From Campylobacter lanienae NCTC 13004 (GTDB lineage Bacteria; Campylobacterota; Campylobacteria; Campylobacterales; Campylobacteraceae): a DNA stretch of 64,000 bases. A program made the translations under genes and the position numbers. Where the stretch lies: the NCBI RefSeq assembly GCF_002139935.1, contig NZ_CP015578.1, forward strand, positions 186,001-250,000, given 5' to 3'. This document shows, piece by piece, positions 25,546 through 35,037 of this stretch. How positions within the stretch are numbered: position 1 is the stretch's first letter; each line of letters starts with the position of its first letter. The notes beneath the pieces were generated by a model. It was not told the DNA's origin and searched no databases. It worked only from the letters and a program-made list of their open reading frames with translations.

Positions 25546-26419
25546 TCTCATCATCTTTTACGATTTTTTCTATAAGGCCAAATTGAATATGCTTAATCTC
25601 AAATTCCCCAGCTTTTATAAATCCTATGCTATCATTTGGGCGGATTTTGTAAATTTTGGATTTGATTTTGAGCTTTTTTCGTCTGCCAAATAGTGCGTTG
25701 ATAAAGCTTATTGTGTTGTTTCTTTGCCAGTTTAGATCTAAATTTACTCTAAAATGCTTTGGCAATTTTTTCTTTTTACTACCGATTAAAAAATACCTAA
25801 TCGATCCTGTTAAGATCTCACCACCATATAGATGCAGCCTTGACCAGATCGTCATAGAGCTTAATATCTGCTTAAGCTTATCTTCTTCGATTATGTCGGG
25901 GCGAGTTTTGCTACGATTTTTATCTATGAATTTCAAAAAATTATGTTTGGTAATAATCTGTTTATTTTTGAGAATTTGTCTTGATAGATTGATTCTAGTT
26001 TTGTCAAAAACAACAAAGCTTAAAATATTAAATTTACTCAAATCAACCTCTTTATTTTGGAGATAATCTTTAAAAATTTGAGTATTTTTAATCAGTTTAG
26101 CAAATGGATCTTGATGAAGAGTGGTGCGATTTTTGGTAGTTTGTATCCACTCGTCGCCCTTGATATCGATATTTCCAACCCAGTGCTTAAACTCTATAAG
26201 ATAGATATTAAGCCCATCTACAATGATAAAATCAATCTCATGTAATCCAGATTGGCTATCTTTGACACGCTTATTTTTGTAGATATTTAGTCCTTTAATT
26301 TGACTAATTGTATCGAAAAATTCACTCTCAGCTATACTCCCAGCTCGACTAGCCATATTTGGCAAAGTTATGCTTGGATTTGAGATAAGCTTATAATTTT
26401 GCCAAAAGTTTTTTATCAT
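25538..26419 (-). CDS. NERD-domain (nuclease-related) protein
   Basis: A 293-residue protein with an amino-terminal NERD domain (about 25-130), a PD-(D/E)XK nuclease relative: GSIAESEFFDTI, then EIDFIIVDGLNIYLIEFKHW holds the Asp and Glu-x-Lys of the catalytic motif, intact here. The rest is basic and contains a small beta-type end (KIRPNDSIGFIKAGEFEIKH). NERD proteins are associated with DNA processing but seldom characterised. It overlaps the TcdA-like gene by 4 nt on the same strand and follows it in the transcript. Confidence 0.8.
   Translation of the reverse strand: MIKNFWQNYKLISNPSITLPNMASRAGSIAESEFFDTISQIKGLNIYKNKRVKDSQSGLHEIDFIIVDGLNIYLIEFKHWVGNIDIKGDEWIQTTKNRTTLHQDPFAKLIKNTQIFKDYLQNKEVDLSKFNILSFVVFDKTRINLSRQILKNKQIITKHNFLKFIDKNRSKTRPDIIEEDKLKQILSSMTIWSRLHLYGGEILTGSIRYFLIGSKKKKLPKHFRVNLDLNWQRNNTISFINALFGRRKKLKIKSKIYKIRPNDSIGFIKAGEFEIKHIQFGLIEKIVKDDEII
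25540..25559. terminator. bidirectional hairpin at convergent gene ends
   Basis: AGATGAT (25540-25546), loop CTC, ATCATCT (25550-25556) followed by T residues. It overlaps the stop codons of the YrdC-like gene (+) and the NERD gene (-), so it could terminate both. Confidence 0.45.
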
Positions 26420-27054
26420 TTAATCAGCCTATTTACAGCTAAACTAGCTAAATTTAGTCCAAAACTAGCAGTTACACCTATAAAACTTCCTAAATTCACG
26501 CAATTTGGTGCTTCGGTAGAAAATACCACCTTATAATCACCCTTAAATCCAGCTTTTTTAAGCTCATATCTTATTTTTCTAGCAAATGGATCATTTGTAG
26601 TTTTCCAGATACTTGCGACTTTTATTTTTGTTGGATCTAACCTTTTAGCGCCACCCATTGAGCTAAGCAGTCTTTTGGAGCAAATTTTGGCTATTGCTAC
26701 TTTGGCAGGGATATCATCGATACAATCTATTATAAGATCAAATTCACTAAAATCAAATTCGCTTATCACGCTAGGGGTTAGCTTTAAATTTAGTGTCTTT
26801 AAACCAGGATATAATCTAGCAAATACATCTGTTTTATACTCACCGATATTTTCGCTACCTATTTGGCGATTTTGGTTGGTAATATCGAATTTATCGCAAT
26901 CAATCGCCGTGATATGTCCAACGCCACTACGATAGAGCGCATCGATACACACGCCACCCACACCACCGCAACCACATACTAAGACTTTGGAGTCTTGGAG
27001 TTTTTGAAATTTATCGCCAAAAATCCAGCGACTTCTAGTAAATCTATCAACCAT
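26416..27054 (-). CDS. tcdA: ThiF/E1-family protein, TcdA-like (tRNA ct6A dehydratase)
   Basis: A 212-residue member of the E1-like superfamily, which adenylates carboxylates. The nucleotide motif GCGGVGGVCIDALYRSG is at about 28-44, the acidic strand AIDCDKFDITNQNRQ at about 50-64, and DLIIDCIDDIPAKV in the middle. This arrangement matches TcdA (CsdL), which cyclises t6A at tRNA position 37 with ATP; HesA/MoeB-type activity cannot be excluded. The neighbouring YrdC-like gene also points to threonylcarbamoyladenosine. It lies 1 nt downstream of surE on the minus strand. Confidence 0.75.
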   Translation of the reverse strand: MVDRFTRSRWIFGDKFQKLQDSKVLVCGCGGVGGVCIDALYRSGVGHITAIDCDKFDITNQNRQIGSENIGEYKTDVFARLYPGLKTLNLKLTPSVISEFDFSEFDLIIDCIDDIPAKVAIAKICSKRLLSSMGGAKRLDPTKIKVASIWKTTNDPFARKIRYELKKAGFKGDYKVVFSTEAPNCVNLGSFIGVTASFGLNLASLAVNRLIK

Positions 27055-27055
27055 T

Positions 27056-27826
27056 TTAAATCCATTTTTTTATAGTTTCTATGCTTTTGTGAGCGGTCAT
27101 ATCAAGCTTAATTGGCGTTAGACTAGCGTAGTTTTCATCAAGCACCGATATATCACACTCATAGCCTAAATTAGCAGCATATCTAATCCCTGGTGTCCCT
27201 AGCCAGTAGTACTCTAGCCCTCTTGGATTGCGATGGATTTGGGCGTTTGTGTTATAGCTTTGCTGACCTGCGGGGACGATTTTTAGCCCTTTATATTCGC
27301 TTTTTGGAATAGCGGGGATATTTAAATTTAAAAACTCTCTACCGCTTAATGGATAGCCATTTTCAAATATATTTTTGATTAAATCCAAAGTAACTTCACA
27401 AGCTAAGCTAAATCCAAATTTATCCAAACTATCATTTTTATATAGTTGCGAAACCGCAATGGAGCAAACCCCTTGAAGTGTGCCCTCCATAGCACCACCG
27501 CAAGTGCCTGAATAGGTGATATCTTCGCCTACATTTGCGCCGTGATTTATCCCACTTATTATAAGATCAGGCTTTTTATTTTTATACATTGTCTCAAGCG
27601 CAAGATATACACAATCACTAGGCGTAGCATCATCAAGTTTGAAAAATCCATCATCAAGCTGAATAAATCTAAGTGGGCGAGTAAGAGTAATAGAGTGCGA
27701 ACAAGCTGATTTTTCGCTACTTGGAGCGACTACTACTACATTAGCTATTTGGCTAAGTGTATCACGCAAAGCCAGTATCCCAGCTGCCTCAAAACCATCA
27801 TCGTTTGTTATTAAAATCTCTTTCAC
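27056..27826 (-). CDS. surE: 5'-nucleotidase SurE
   Basis: A 256-residue metal-dependent nucleoside monophosphatase acting in the cytoplasm. The start ILITNDDGFEAAGI provides the Asp-Asp metal ligands (Asp8, Asp9), VVAPSSEKSACSHSITL the serine/asparagine region and ISGINHGANVGEDITYSG the second metal site. The length is typical. It is the first gene of a minus-strand operon with tcdA and the NERD gene, divergent from lpxB. Confidence 0.95.
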   Translation of the reverse strand: MKEILITNDDGFEAAGILALRDTLSQIANVVVVAPSSEKSACSHSITLTRPLRFIQLDDGFFKLDDATPSDCVYLALETMYKNKKPDLIISGINHGANVGEDITYSGTCGGAMEGTLQGVCSIAVSQLYKNDSLDKFGFSLACEVTLDLIKNIFENGYPLSGREFLNLNIPAIPKSEYKGLKIVPAGQQSYNTNAQIHRNPRGLEYYWLGTPGIRYAANLGYECDISVLDENYASLTPIKLDMTAHKSIETIKKWI

Positions 27827-27845
27827 TTATATCCTTTTTTGATGA

Positions 27846-27851
27846 ATTTTA
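27846..27851 (-). promoter_or_regulatory. -10 box of surE promoter
   Basis: On the minus strand the hexamer reads TAAAAT (in GGTAAAATTC), 20 nt upstream of the surE start, in the 79 bp divergent region shared with lpxB. Confidence 0.45.
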
Positions 27852-27874
27852 CCTGTAATTTTTAAATTGTTGGC

Positions 27875-27880
27875 TATAAT
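27875..27880 (+). promoter_or_regulatory. -10 box of lpxB promoter
   Basis: TATAAT in TTGGCTATAATTTG, 26 nt upstream of the lpxB ATG. Confidence 0.6.
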
Positions 27881-27905
27881 TTGAGCTAAATTTAAAAGGG
27901 AAATT

Positions 27906-28931
27906 ATGAAAATTTTAGTTTCTTGCCTAGAAGCATCGGCAAATTTACACCTTAAAGAGATTTTAACTCATATTGATGGGGTGGAGATTTGTGGGATTTT
28001 TGATAAGAGATTTGGTGCTGCTCTTTATGATAGTAAAGAGTTTAGCGCTATGGGGTTTGTGGAGATTTTACCACTGATATTTAAGGCCAAAAGAGCGTTA
28101 AAACAGATGGTGGAGCTAGCTAAAACTTGCGATAAAGTTTTGCTAATAGATAGCCCAGCTTTTAACCTGCCTTTGGCAAAAGCGATAAAAGAGGCGAATT
28201 TAAAATGCGAGATAATATACTATATCTTGCCACAGGTTTGGGCGTGGAAGCCAAAGCGAGTAGCTAAGGTAGAGAGATATTGTGATACTTTAGCATCTAT
28301 TTTGCCTTTTGATAGTAAATTTTATCATAGAAGCCAATATGTAGGCCATCCACTCTTAGATGAGATAGATATCCAAAAAAATTCTTATGATAAAAACTCT
28401 ATAATATCATTTATGCCAGGATCTAGAAGAAGCGAGATAAGTCGCTTAATGCCACTATACAAAGAGGTAGCTAAAAATATTAATGGCAAAAAACTTTTGG
28501 TAATTCCGCCATTTTTGGCTAATAATATTGCTGAGTATTATGGGAATGTGAGTGAATTTGAGATTGTTTATGATACTAAAGAAGCATTGATAAAAAGCGA
28601 TTTTGCTTTTATTTGCTCTGGGACAGCGACTTTGGAGGCAGCCTTGATAGGAGTGCCTTTTGTGCTTTGCTATAAGGCAAAAGCGATTGATATATGGCTT
28701 GCTAGAAAGCTTGTGAAGTTAAAATATGCCGGATTAGCAAATATAATATTTGATTTCATGGGTAAAGAGCCTTTACATGATGAGCTAATCCAAGAAGATG
28801 CCAACGCCCAAAATTTAATCAAATCTTATAATAATTATAATGAAAATAAATTTATAAAGGCCGCTAAGGAGCTAAGAGAGTATCTAAAACACGGAAGTGC
28901 TAAGAGCATTGCTGATATGATTTTAAGATAA
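27906..28931 (+). CDS. lpxB: lipid-A-disaccharide synthase
   Basis: A 341-residue GT19 glycosyltransferase that joins UDP-diacylglucosamine with lipid X to form the lipid A disaccharide. Recognisable segments are FDKRFGAALYDSKEFSAMGF, YYILPQVWAWKPKRV, VGHPLLDE, SFMPGSRRSEISRL and ICSGTATLEAALIGVPF. It is shorter than the E. coli enzyme (382), as usual in epsilonproteobacteria. AAAGGGAAATT precedes the ATG. greA follows after 40 nt with its own promoter. Confidence 0.95.
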   Translation: MKILVSCLEASANLHLKEILTHIDGVEICGIFDKRFGAALYDSKEFSAMGFVEILPLIFKAKRALKQMVELAKTCDKVLLIDSPAFNLPLAKAIKEANLKCEIIYYILPQVWAWKPKRVAKVERYCDTLASILPFDSKFYHRSQYVGHPLLDEIDIQKNSYDKNSIISFMPGSRRSEISRLMPLYKEVAKNINGKKLLVIPPFLANNIAEYYGNVSEFEIVYDTKEALIKSDFAFICSGTATLEAALIGVPFVLCYKAKAIDIWLARKLVKLKYAGLANIIFDFMGKEPLHDELIQEDANAQNLIKSYNNYNENKFIKAAKELREYLKHGSAKSIADMILR

Positions 28932-28938
28932 AATAGGA

Positions 28939-28944
28939 TAAAAT
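28939..28944 (+). promoter_or_regulatory. -10 box of greA promoter
   Basis: TAAAAT in AGGATAAAATCC, 27 nt upstream of the greA ATG. Confidence 0.4.
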
Positions 28945-28971
28945 CCTAAATCAAATTTAAAAGGAAAAGCC

Positions 28972-29457
28972 ATGACAGAACCAATGACAATCTATGGTTA
29001 TGAGAAGATTACAGCTGAATTAAAAGATCTAAAGACAATCCAAAGACCAGCGATAGTAAAAGAGATAGATATAGCAAGAAGCCACGGCGACCTAAAAGAA
29101 AATGCCGAGTATCACGCTGCTAGAGAGAAACAAGCCTTTATAGAAAATCGCATAGCCGAACTTAGCGATATAGTAAGTAGAGCCAAGGTAATTGACCCTA
29201 GTGAGTATGAGCATGATAAGGTTAAATTTGGCTCAACTGTAACTATAATGGATATCGATAGCGAAGTTGAGACGACATACACTATCGTAGGGATAACCGA
29301 GAGCGATCTTAGCCGTGGGCTAATCTCTATTTCAACACCAATTGCCAAGCAATTAATCGGCAAAAAAGCAGGCGATGAGGTGATTTTGACCTTGCCAAAT
29401 GGCAAAAGCGAGATAGAGATAGTCGAAGTAAAATATCAAGATATAGCTTTTGAGTGA
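28972..29457 (+). CDS. greA: transcription elongation factor GreA
   Basis: A 161-residue factor that stimulates RNA cleavage by backtracked RNA polymerase. The amino-terminal coiled coil contains [20 protein letters not shown] with the acidic tip (Asp and Glu) that enters the secondary channel. The carboxy-terminal FKBP-like domain contains [13 protein letters not shown] and [16 protein letters not shown]. Its stop region overlaps the longest possible argC frame, but the preferred argC start lies 23 nt downstream. Confidence 0.96.
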   Translation: MTEPMTIYGYEKITAELKDLKTIQRPAIVKEIDIARSHGDLKENAEYHAAREKQAFIENRIAELSDIVSRAKVIDPSEYEHDKVKFGSTVTIMDIDSEVETTYTIVGITESDLSRGLISISTPIAKQLIGKKAGDEVILTLPNGKSEIEIVEVKYQDIAFE

Positions 29458-29480
29458 ATTTGATTAACTTAAGGATGAAA

Positions 29481-30503
29481 ATGGCAGATAAGATCAGAGT
29501 AGGGATAGTTGGAATTAGTGGTTATACAGGGCTTGAATTAGTTAAAATGATAGTGGCTCATCCAAATTTTGAGCTTAGTTATGCGGGGGCTAGTAGTAGT
29601 GGGAATTTGGCTCAAAGCTTTACTAGTTTAAAAGGCGTTATCGATATGCCAATCGAAGCGGCAAATACCGATGAAATCAAGGCTAGATGTGATTTAGTAT
29701 TTTTGGCTTTGCCACATAGCGAAGGAATGAAAATCGCTAAAGAGCTAAGAAAAAGCGATATAAAAATCGTAGATTTATCGGCTGATTATCGTGTGAGCTT
29801 AGAAAATTATGAGAAGAATTATTGCGCTCATTTGGATAAAGATGGATTAAAAGATGCCGTTTATGGGCTAGTGGAGATAAATAGAGATAGGATTAAAAAG
29901 GCAAATTTAGTAGCTAATCCGGGGTGTTATCCTACTTGTTCGCTTTTGGGTTTGTTGCCTTTTGCCAATATGGTAGATCCTAAATTTGGTGTTATGATCG
30001 ATGCTAAAAGCGGATTAAGCGGAGCTGGAAAGAGCCTAAAATCTAGTAGCCACTTCATAAGCGTAAATGAGAATATGAATGCCTATTCGCCACTTACCCA
30101 CAGGCATAGCGATGAGATTAAAGAGCATCTGAATTTAACTCATAATACCAATATTGATGTAATGTTTGTGCCACATTTAATCCCGCTTAGTCGTGGAATG
30201 CTAGTTAGTAGCTATGGGGTTTTAAAGCCTGAATTTAAGGATATTGACCCAATAAGCATTTTAGAAAATTTTTATAAAGATGAGAAATTTATACGCATTA
30301 GGCGTGAGCCTGTTAGTATCAAAGATGTCGCTGGAACGCATTTTTGTGATATTTTTGCGATAAATAATGGGGGCAAGATTTGGATAAATTCTAGCATAGA
30401 TAATCTTCTTCGTGGCGCTTCATCTCAAGCCTTAGCAAATGCGAATTTAATGCTCGGGATAGATGAGGCGGTGGCTTTGCCGATTATTGGGAATTCTATA
30501 TGA
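29481..30503 (+). CDS. argC: N-acetyl-gamma-glutamyl-phosphate reductase
   Basis: A 340-residue NADPH-dependent reductase of arginine synthesis. It opens with KIRVGIVGISGYTGLELVK (nucleotide loop), and the catalytic Cys149 is in VANPGCYPTC; SGAGKSLKSSSHF and PHLIPLSRGMLVS are further signatures. The frame is open back to GTG 29454, but ATG 29481 is chosen: AAGGA lies at 29471-29475 and the protein then starts as the family does. Its stop overlaps the next gene by 4 nt (ATGA). Confidence 0.93.
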   Translation: MADKIRVGIVGISGYTGLELVKMIVAHPNFELSYAGASSSGNLAQSFTSLKGVIDMPIEAANTDEIKARCDLVFLALPHSEGMKIAKELRKSDIKIVDLSADYRVSLENYEKNYCAHLDKDGLKDAVYGLVEINRDRIKKANLVANPGCYPTCSLLGLLPFANMVDPKFGVMIDAKSGLSGAGKSLKSSSHFISVNENMNAYSPLTHRHSDEIKEHLNLTHNTNIDVMFVPHLIPLSRGMLVSSYGVLKPEFKDIDPISILENFYKDEKFIRIRREPVSIKDVAGTHFCDIFAINNGGKIWINSSIDNLLRGASSQALANANLMLGIDEAVALPIIGNSI

Positions 30504-31216
30504 GAATTTTAGATGGGGCGATTTTTATAGCTGATGCACATGAAAACGCTAAAAGATCCCAATTCTTAAAACTTATTAAAAGCTTCAATAGTGGCGCTTT
30601 GCCGCTGCCACCACAGATATTTTTGGTTGGTGATATATTTGATTTTCTTAGCTCCACTAGTTATACTCAAATATTTTATAAAGAGTGGATTGAAGAGCTA
30701 AATTTGCTTGCTAAAAAGAGTGAAATTCACTATTTCGAAGGCAATCATGATTTTAATCTTAGCTCCGTTTTTAAGGGTATCACAATCTATCCTATCTCAT
30801 CTCAACCAGCTATTTTTACCCTTGATGATAAGCGTGTAGCAATAGCTCACGGTGATATATTTTTGGGATTTTTTACACAAAATATACTTAAATTTCTTAG
30901 AAATAATTGGTTTTTAAAATTGATGGATTTTATAGATAAGAGCTTAAATCACAAGATATCTAAGTGGATTTTATCTACTCAAAAAGATAAGAATTTATCC
31001 TATAAAATACCAAATTTCAAAGAGCTAATAAGTCAAAAAATCGCTAATTACCAAGGTGATATTGTAATTGAAGGGCACTATCATCAAGGGGTTAGATTTG
31101 AGATAAATTCAAAAGATTATATAAATTTACCTTGTTTTGCGTCTGAGCGTAGTTATTTTATTGTAGAATACACCGATGAAATTAAATTTCAACTTATAAG
31201 GAGCCCAAATGTTTGA
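30500..31216 (+). CDS. lpxH: calcineurin-type phosphoesterase, LpxH-like (UDP-2,3-diacylglucosamine diphosphatase)
   Basis: A 238-residue metallophosphoesterase with all motifs: FIADAHE (Asp12, His14), VGDIFDF, GNHDF, IAHGDIF and GHYHQG. LpxH releases UMP from UDP-diacylglucosamine to give lipid X for LpxB, and the size and motif order fit it. The window otherwise holds lpxA and lpxB, so the step is needed. The sequence is divergent, so another phosphoesterase role is possible. It overlaps argC by 4 nt and cheV by 8 nt. Confidence 0.72.
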   Translation: MRILDGAIFIADAHENAKRSQFLKLIKSFNSGALPLPPQIFLVGDIFDFLSSTSYTQIFYKEWIEELNLLAKKSEIHYFEGNHDFNLSSVFKGITIYPISSQPAIFTLDDKRVAIAHGDIFLGFFTQNILKFLRNNWFLKLMDFIDKSLNHKISKWILSTQKDKNLSYKIPNFKELISQKIANYQGDIVIEGHYHQGVRFEINSKDYINLPCFASERSYFIVEYTDEIKFQLIRSPNV

Positions 31217-32165
31217 TGATAATATCTTAAAAACGGGTTCGAATGAGATGGAGCTTGTTGATTTTCGTATCTTAAAACAAGGCAAAGACACCGTATATGA
31301 AGGAATTTACGGCGTTAATGTCGCTAAGGTAAAAGAGATCATAAAGATGCCAAATCTCACCGAACTACCAGGTGTGCCTGATTATATTGAAGGGATTTTT
31401 GACCTGCGTGGCGTGGTTATACCAGTTATAAATCTTGCTAAATGGATGCAAATAGAAGAGCCTAAAGAGGCGATTTTAAAGCCTAGGGTAATAATTGCTG
31501 AATTTAGCAATATTTTTATCGGTTTTATCGTCCATGAGGCCAAAAGAATTAGGCGTATAAATTGGAAAGATATAGAACCAGCTAATTTCGCAGGGAGTGC
31601 TGGCACAGGGACTTTGGATAGATCTAAAATCACAGGCGTCACAAGAATAGAAAATGATGATGTTTTGCTTATTTTAGATCTTGAGAGCATCGTAGAAGAG
31701 CTAGGAATTTATCAGCCAAAAATGGAAGTTGAGGTCAATGAAATTCATAAATTTAGCGGTGTTGCGCTTATCTTAGATGATAGCTTGACTGCTAGAAGAT
31801 TAGTCAATGAAGCACTTACAAAAATGGGCTTAAGAGTAGTTGAAGCCAAAGATGGTGTAGAGGGCTTAGAGAAGTTAAATGACCTATATGCGATGTATAA
31901 AGAGGATTTAGAAGATAATCTTCGTGTTATCATTAGCGATGTTGAGATGCCTCAGATGGATGGATTCCACTTTGCTGCTAATGTAAAAGATGATAAGAGA
32001 TTTGCTAATATTCCTATCATCTTTAACTCATCATTGAGTAATGAATTTAGTGAGCTTCATGGCAAGGATGCAGGCGGTGATGTATTCTTAACCAAATTTA
32101 ATGCTACAGAATTTTATGCCGCTGTTTCAAAAGTGATTGAATCACGCAAAAAATATATTAGTTAA
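31209..32165 (+). CDS. cheV: chemotaxis protein CheV
   Basis: A 318-residue coupling protein with an amino-terminal CheW-like domain (about 20-165, MPNLTELPGVPDYIEGIFDL then RGVVIPVINL) and a carboxy-terminal receiver domain (about 185-315) whose phosphoacceptor is Asp244 in VIISDVEMPQMDGF. It helps connect receptors to CheA, and phosphorylation is thought to adapt the array. AAGGAG precedes the ATG. It begins the cheV-cheA-cheW operon, with cheA 10 nt downstream. Confidence 0.95.
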   Translation: MFDDNILKTGSNEMELVDFRILKQGKDTVYEGIYGVNVAKVKEIIKMPNLTELPGVPDYIEGIFDLRGVVIPVINLAKWMQIEEPKEAILKPRVIIAEFSNIFIGFIVHEAKRIRRINWKDIEPANFAGSAGTGTLDRSKITGVTRIENDDVLLILDLESIVEELGIYQPKMEVEVNEIHKFSGVALILDDSLTARRLVNEALTKMGLRVVEAKDGVEGLEKLNDLYAMYKEDLEDNLRVIISDVEMPQMDGFHFAANVKDDKRFANIPIIFNSSLSNEFSELHGKDAGGDVFLTKFNATEFYAAVSKVIESRKKYIS

Positions 32166-32175
32166 GAGGTGATTT

Positions 32176-34518
32176 ATGGATGATATGCAAGAGATACTAG
32201 AAGACTTTTTAGTCGAGGCATTTGAGCTTATTGAACAAATAGATCATGATTTGGTTGAGCTAGAGTCTAATCCTGAGGATTTAGAGCTATTAAATCGTAT
32301 TTTCCGTGTTGCTCACACAGTAAAAGGTAGCTCATCATTTTTAAATTTTGATGTCTTAACAAAGCTTACGCACCATATGGAAGATGTGCTTAATAAAGCT
32401 CGCCACGGAGAGTTAAAGATAACTCCAGATATTATGGACGTTGTTTTAGAATCAGTAGATATGATGAAAGCACTTTTAAGAAGCATTAGAGAGCGTGGAA
32501 ATGATGTTGATGCGGGTGTGAGTATATCTGATATATGCGATAGATTAACAGCTATTAATGAAGGCAAAGATATAAGCTCTTCTAAGTCAAAAGACGAAGT
32601 TAAAGAAGAAGCCAAAGAAGAGCCAAAAGACGAACCAAAAGAAGACGGCAAAGAGCCATCAGCAATGGATCAAGAGCCAGAAGTAGATGTAAATAGCTTA
32701 AGTGAAGCTGAAGTTGAAGCTGAAATTGAGAGATTGCTTAAAGTGCGTAAAGCTGAAGATCAAGCTAGAAAAGAAAAACAAAAGCAAAATGAGCAGCCAG
32801 AGGCTCCAGCACCTAAGGTTGAAGCTCCAGCACATAAGGGATCTAAACCACAACAAAAAGAGTCAAATACCCCAGCGCAATCTAGCGCATCAGCTGTAGA
32901 GCAAACCATCAGAGTTGAGGTTAAAAGACTTGATAATTTGATGAATTTAATCGGAGAATTAGTCCTTGGTAAAAATAGACTTCTTAAAATTTATGATGAT
33001 GTAGAAGAGAGATATGAGGGCGAAAAATTCTTAGAAGAGTTAAATCAAGTTGTAAGTCAGCTAAGTTTGGTTACTACTGATATTCAACTTGCTGTTATGA
33101 AAACTAGAATGCTACCAATCGCTAAGGTATTTAACAAATTCCCAAGAATGGTGCGTGACCTAAGCCGTGAGTTAGGCAAACAAATCGATCTAGAGATAAG
33201 CGGTGAAGAGACAGAATTAGACAAATCAATAGTAGAAGAGATCGGCGATCCGCTTGTTCATATTATTAGAAATTCATGCGATCACGGCATCGAAGATCCA
33301 AAAGATAGGCTAGCAGCCGGCAAACCTGAAAAGGGTGTAATCGAGCTAAAAGCATATAATGAAGGCAATCACATTGTCGTTGAAATCGTAGATGATGGTA
33401 AGGGAATTGACGCTTTAGCTGTGAAAATGAAAGCACTTGAAAGAGGCTTAATCACAGAAAGAGAAGTTGATAGCATGACTGATAAAGAGGCATTTTCGCT
33501 TATATTTAAGCCAGGATTTTCTATGGCTAAGCAAGTTACAAATGTCAGCGGTCGTGGCGTGGGAATGGATGTTGTCAAGACAAATATCGAAAAGCTAAAT
33601 GGTATCATAGATATAGATAGCGAAGTAGGTAGAGGAACGATAATGAAGCTCAAAATTCCACTAACACTAGCCATTATCCAATCATTGTTAGTAGGCTCTC
33701 AAGAGGAATTCTACGCTATACCATTAGCAAGTGTTAAAGAAACTGTAAGAGTCCCAGTAGATAATATCTACACAATCGAAGGCAAAAATGTCCTTAGACT
33801 TCGTGATGAAGTCCTTAGTCTTGTTAGACTTAGCGATCTATTTGGTGTTAAACAGATATTTGAAAGTGGCGATCAAACCTATGTAGTTGTAATCAATGTA
33901 GCTGATAGTAAACTTGGTATCATCGTAGATAGCTTGATCGGCCAAGAAGAGATCGTTATCAAATCGCTTGGTAATTACTTACAAAATATCCGTGGAATTG
34001 CCGGTGGTACCATAAGGGGTGATGGTAAGGTAACCTTAATTGTTGATGTCGGTATGATTATGGATATGGCAAAAGAGATTAAGATAGATATCAGAGCTAG
34101 TATGGAATCAAGCGCACAAATGTCTAAAAAAGAAAAACCAAGTGACTATAAAGTCTTAATCGTAGATGACTCTAAGATGGATAGAACAATTATGCAAAAA
34201 TCGCTTGAACCAATCGGCGTAACTGTGATAGAAGCGACCAATGGTATAGAAGCACTAAATATAGTAAAATCAGGTGATCACAGCATAGATGCGATGCTAA
34301 TAGATATCGAAATGCCTAGAATGGATGGCTATACCTTAGCAGGCGAGATTAGAAAATACTCCAAATATCGCAATCTACCATTAATTGCCGTTACCAGTAG
34401 AACAAGCAAGAGCGACCGCTTAAGAGGCGTAGAAGTAGGTATGACTGAGTATATCACCAAACCATACTCACCAGAATACTTAGAAAATGTCGTAAGAAAA
34501 AATATAAAGCTAGTGTAA
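32176..34518 (+). CDS. cheA: chemotaxis histidine kinase CheA with C-terminal receiver (CheAY)
   Basis: A 780-residue kinase. The Hpt domain (1-105) carries phospho-His47 in RVAHTVKGSSSF. A long linker (about 135-245) is rich in Lys, Glu and Pro (repeated KEEPKDEP-like units). Then come the dimerisation domain (VKRLDNLMNLIGELVLGKNR), the ATPase domain (HIIRNSCDHGIEDP N box, EIVDDGKGID, GRGVGMDVVKTNI), a CheW-like domain (LVGSQEEFYAIPLASVKETV) and a receiver (about 660-780) with Asp710 in LIDIEMPRMDGY. The fused receiver, standard in Campylobacter and Helicobacter, probably acts as a phosphate sink. A dedicated P2 CheY-binding domain is not evident. Confidence 0.96.
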   Translation: MDDMQEILEDFLVEAFELIEQIDHDLVELESNPEDLELLNRIFRVAHTVKGSSSFLNFDVLTKLTHHMEDVLNKARHGELKITPDIMDVVLESVDMMKALLRSIRERGNDVDAGVSISDICDRLTAINEGKDISSSKSKDEVKEEAKEEPKDEPKEDGKEPSAMDQEPEVDVNSLSEAEVEAEIERLLKVRKAEDQARKEKQKQNEQPEAPAPKVEAPAHKGSKPQQKESNTPAQSSASAVEQTIRVEVKRLDNLMNLIGELVLGKNRLLKIYDDVEERYEGEKFLEELNQVVSQLSLVTTDIQLAVMKTRMLPIAKVFNKFPRMVRDLSRELGKQIDLEISGEETELDKSIVEEIGDPLVHIIRNSCDHGIEDPKDRLAAGKPEKGVIELKAYNEGNHIVVEIVDDGKGIDALAVKMKALERGLITEREVDSMTDKEAFSLIFKPGFSMAKQVTNVSGRGVGMDVVKTNIEKLNGIIDIDSEVGRGTIMKLKIPLTLAIIQSLLVGSQEEFYAIPLASVKETVRVPVDNIYTIEGKNVLRLRDEVLSLVRLSDLFGVKQIFESGDQTYVVVINVADSKLGIIVDSLIGQEEIVIKSLGNYLQNIRGIAGGTIRGDGKVTLIVDVGMIMDMAKEIKIDIRASMESSAQMSKKEKPSDYKVLIVDDSKMDRTIMQKSLEPIGVTVIEATNGIEALNIVKSGDHSIDAMLIDIEMPRMDGYTLAGEIRKYSKYRNLPLIAVTSRTSKSDRLRGVEVGMTEYITKPYSPEYLENVVRKNIKLV

Positions 34519-34527
34519 GGAAGTAAA

Positions 34528-35028
34528 ATGAGCGATAAATTAGGTGAAGTTTTACAAAGACAAAAACAGCAAATAAGCGAACCAGAGAGTGCCAAAGATA
34601 GAGAAGAGATAGAACAACTAGTAGGCTTTATCGTTGGGGATGAGGAATTTGCTATTCCGATTTTATATATCAAAGAGATTATTAAGCCAATTGAATACAC
34701 TAGAGTCCCTAGTGTCCCACCATATGTGTTAGGTGTCTTTAATCTTAGGGGCAGTGTAATTCCTTTAATAGATTTAAGAATTAGATTTAATCTAGAACCT
34801 AGCAAAATGACTCCAAATACTAGATATATCGTTATGCAAGATAGCGAGAATATCGCAGGGTTTGTTATAGATAGGCTAACTGAAGCGATTAGAATAAACA
34901 CTAATCAAATTGACCAGCCGCCTGAAACTTTGGCAAAAGATAAAGGAATGATACAAGGTATTGGCAAAAGAGATAATAATATCTTAACGATATTAAAGGT
35001 TGAATCTTTATTAAAGCGCGATTTTTAA
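34528..35028 (+). CDS. cheW: chemotaxis coupling protein CheW
   Basis: A 166-residue scaffold joining chemoreceptors to CheA. It has the usual SH3-like double barrel: LVGFIVGDEEFAIPILYIKEI, RVPSVPPYVLGVFNLRGSVI and GFVIDRLTEAIRI. About 25 charged residues precede the domain. It follows cheA by 9 nt and precedes serB by 9 nt, so all are likely on one transcript. Confidence 0.96.
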   Translation: MSDKLGEVLQRQKQQISEPESAKDREEIEQLVGFIVGDEEFAIPILYIKEIIKPIEYTRVPSVPPYVLGVFNLRGSVIPLIDLRIRFNLEPSKMTPNTRYIVMQDSENIAGFVIDRLTEAIRINTNQIDQPPETLAKDKGMIQGIGKRDNNILTILKVESLLKRDF

Positions 35029-35037
35029 GGAAATTAA

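Noticed and set aside
29454-29480. Upstream extension of argC to a GTG start
   Set aside because: The ribosome site AAGGA lies inside this extension, 5-6 nt before the ATG at 29481, where the family normally starts.
31238-31250. GGTTCGAAT, like a tRNA T-loop
   Set aside because: It encodes residues near the start of CheV in a well-supported frame, and no acceptor or anticodon stem surrounds it.
32600-32830. Lys/Glu repeat region in cheA as a slippage or expansion locus
   Set aside because: The codons are mixed and the DNA repeats imperfect and short; it is a normal flexible linker.
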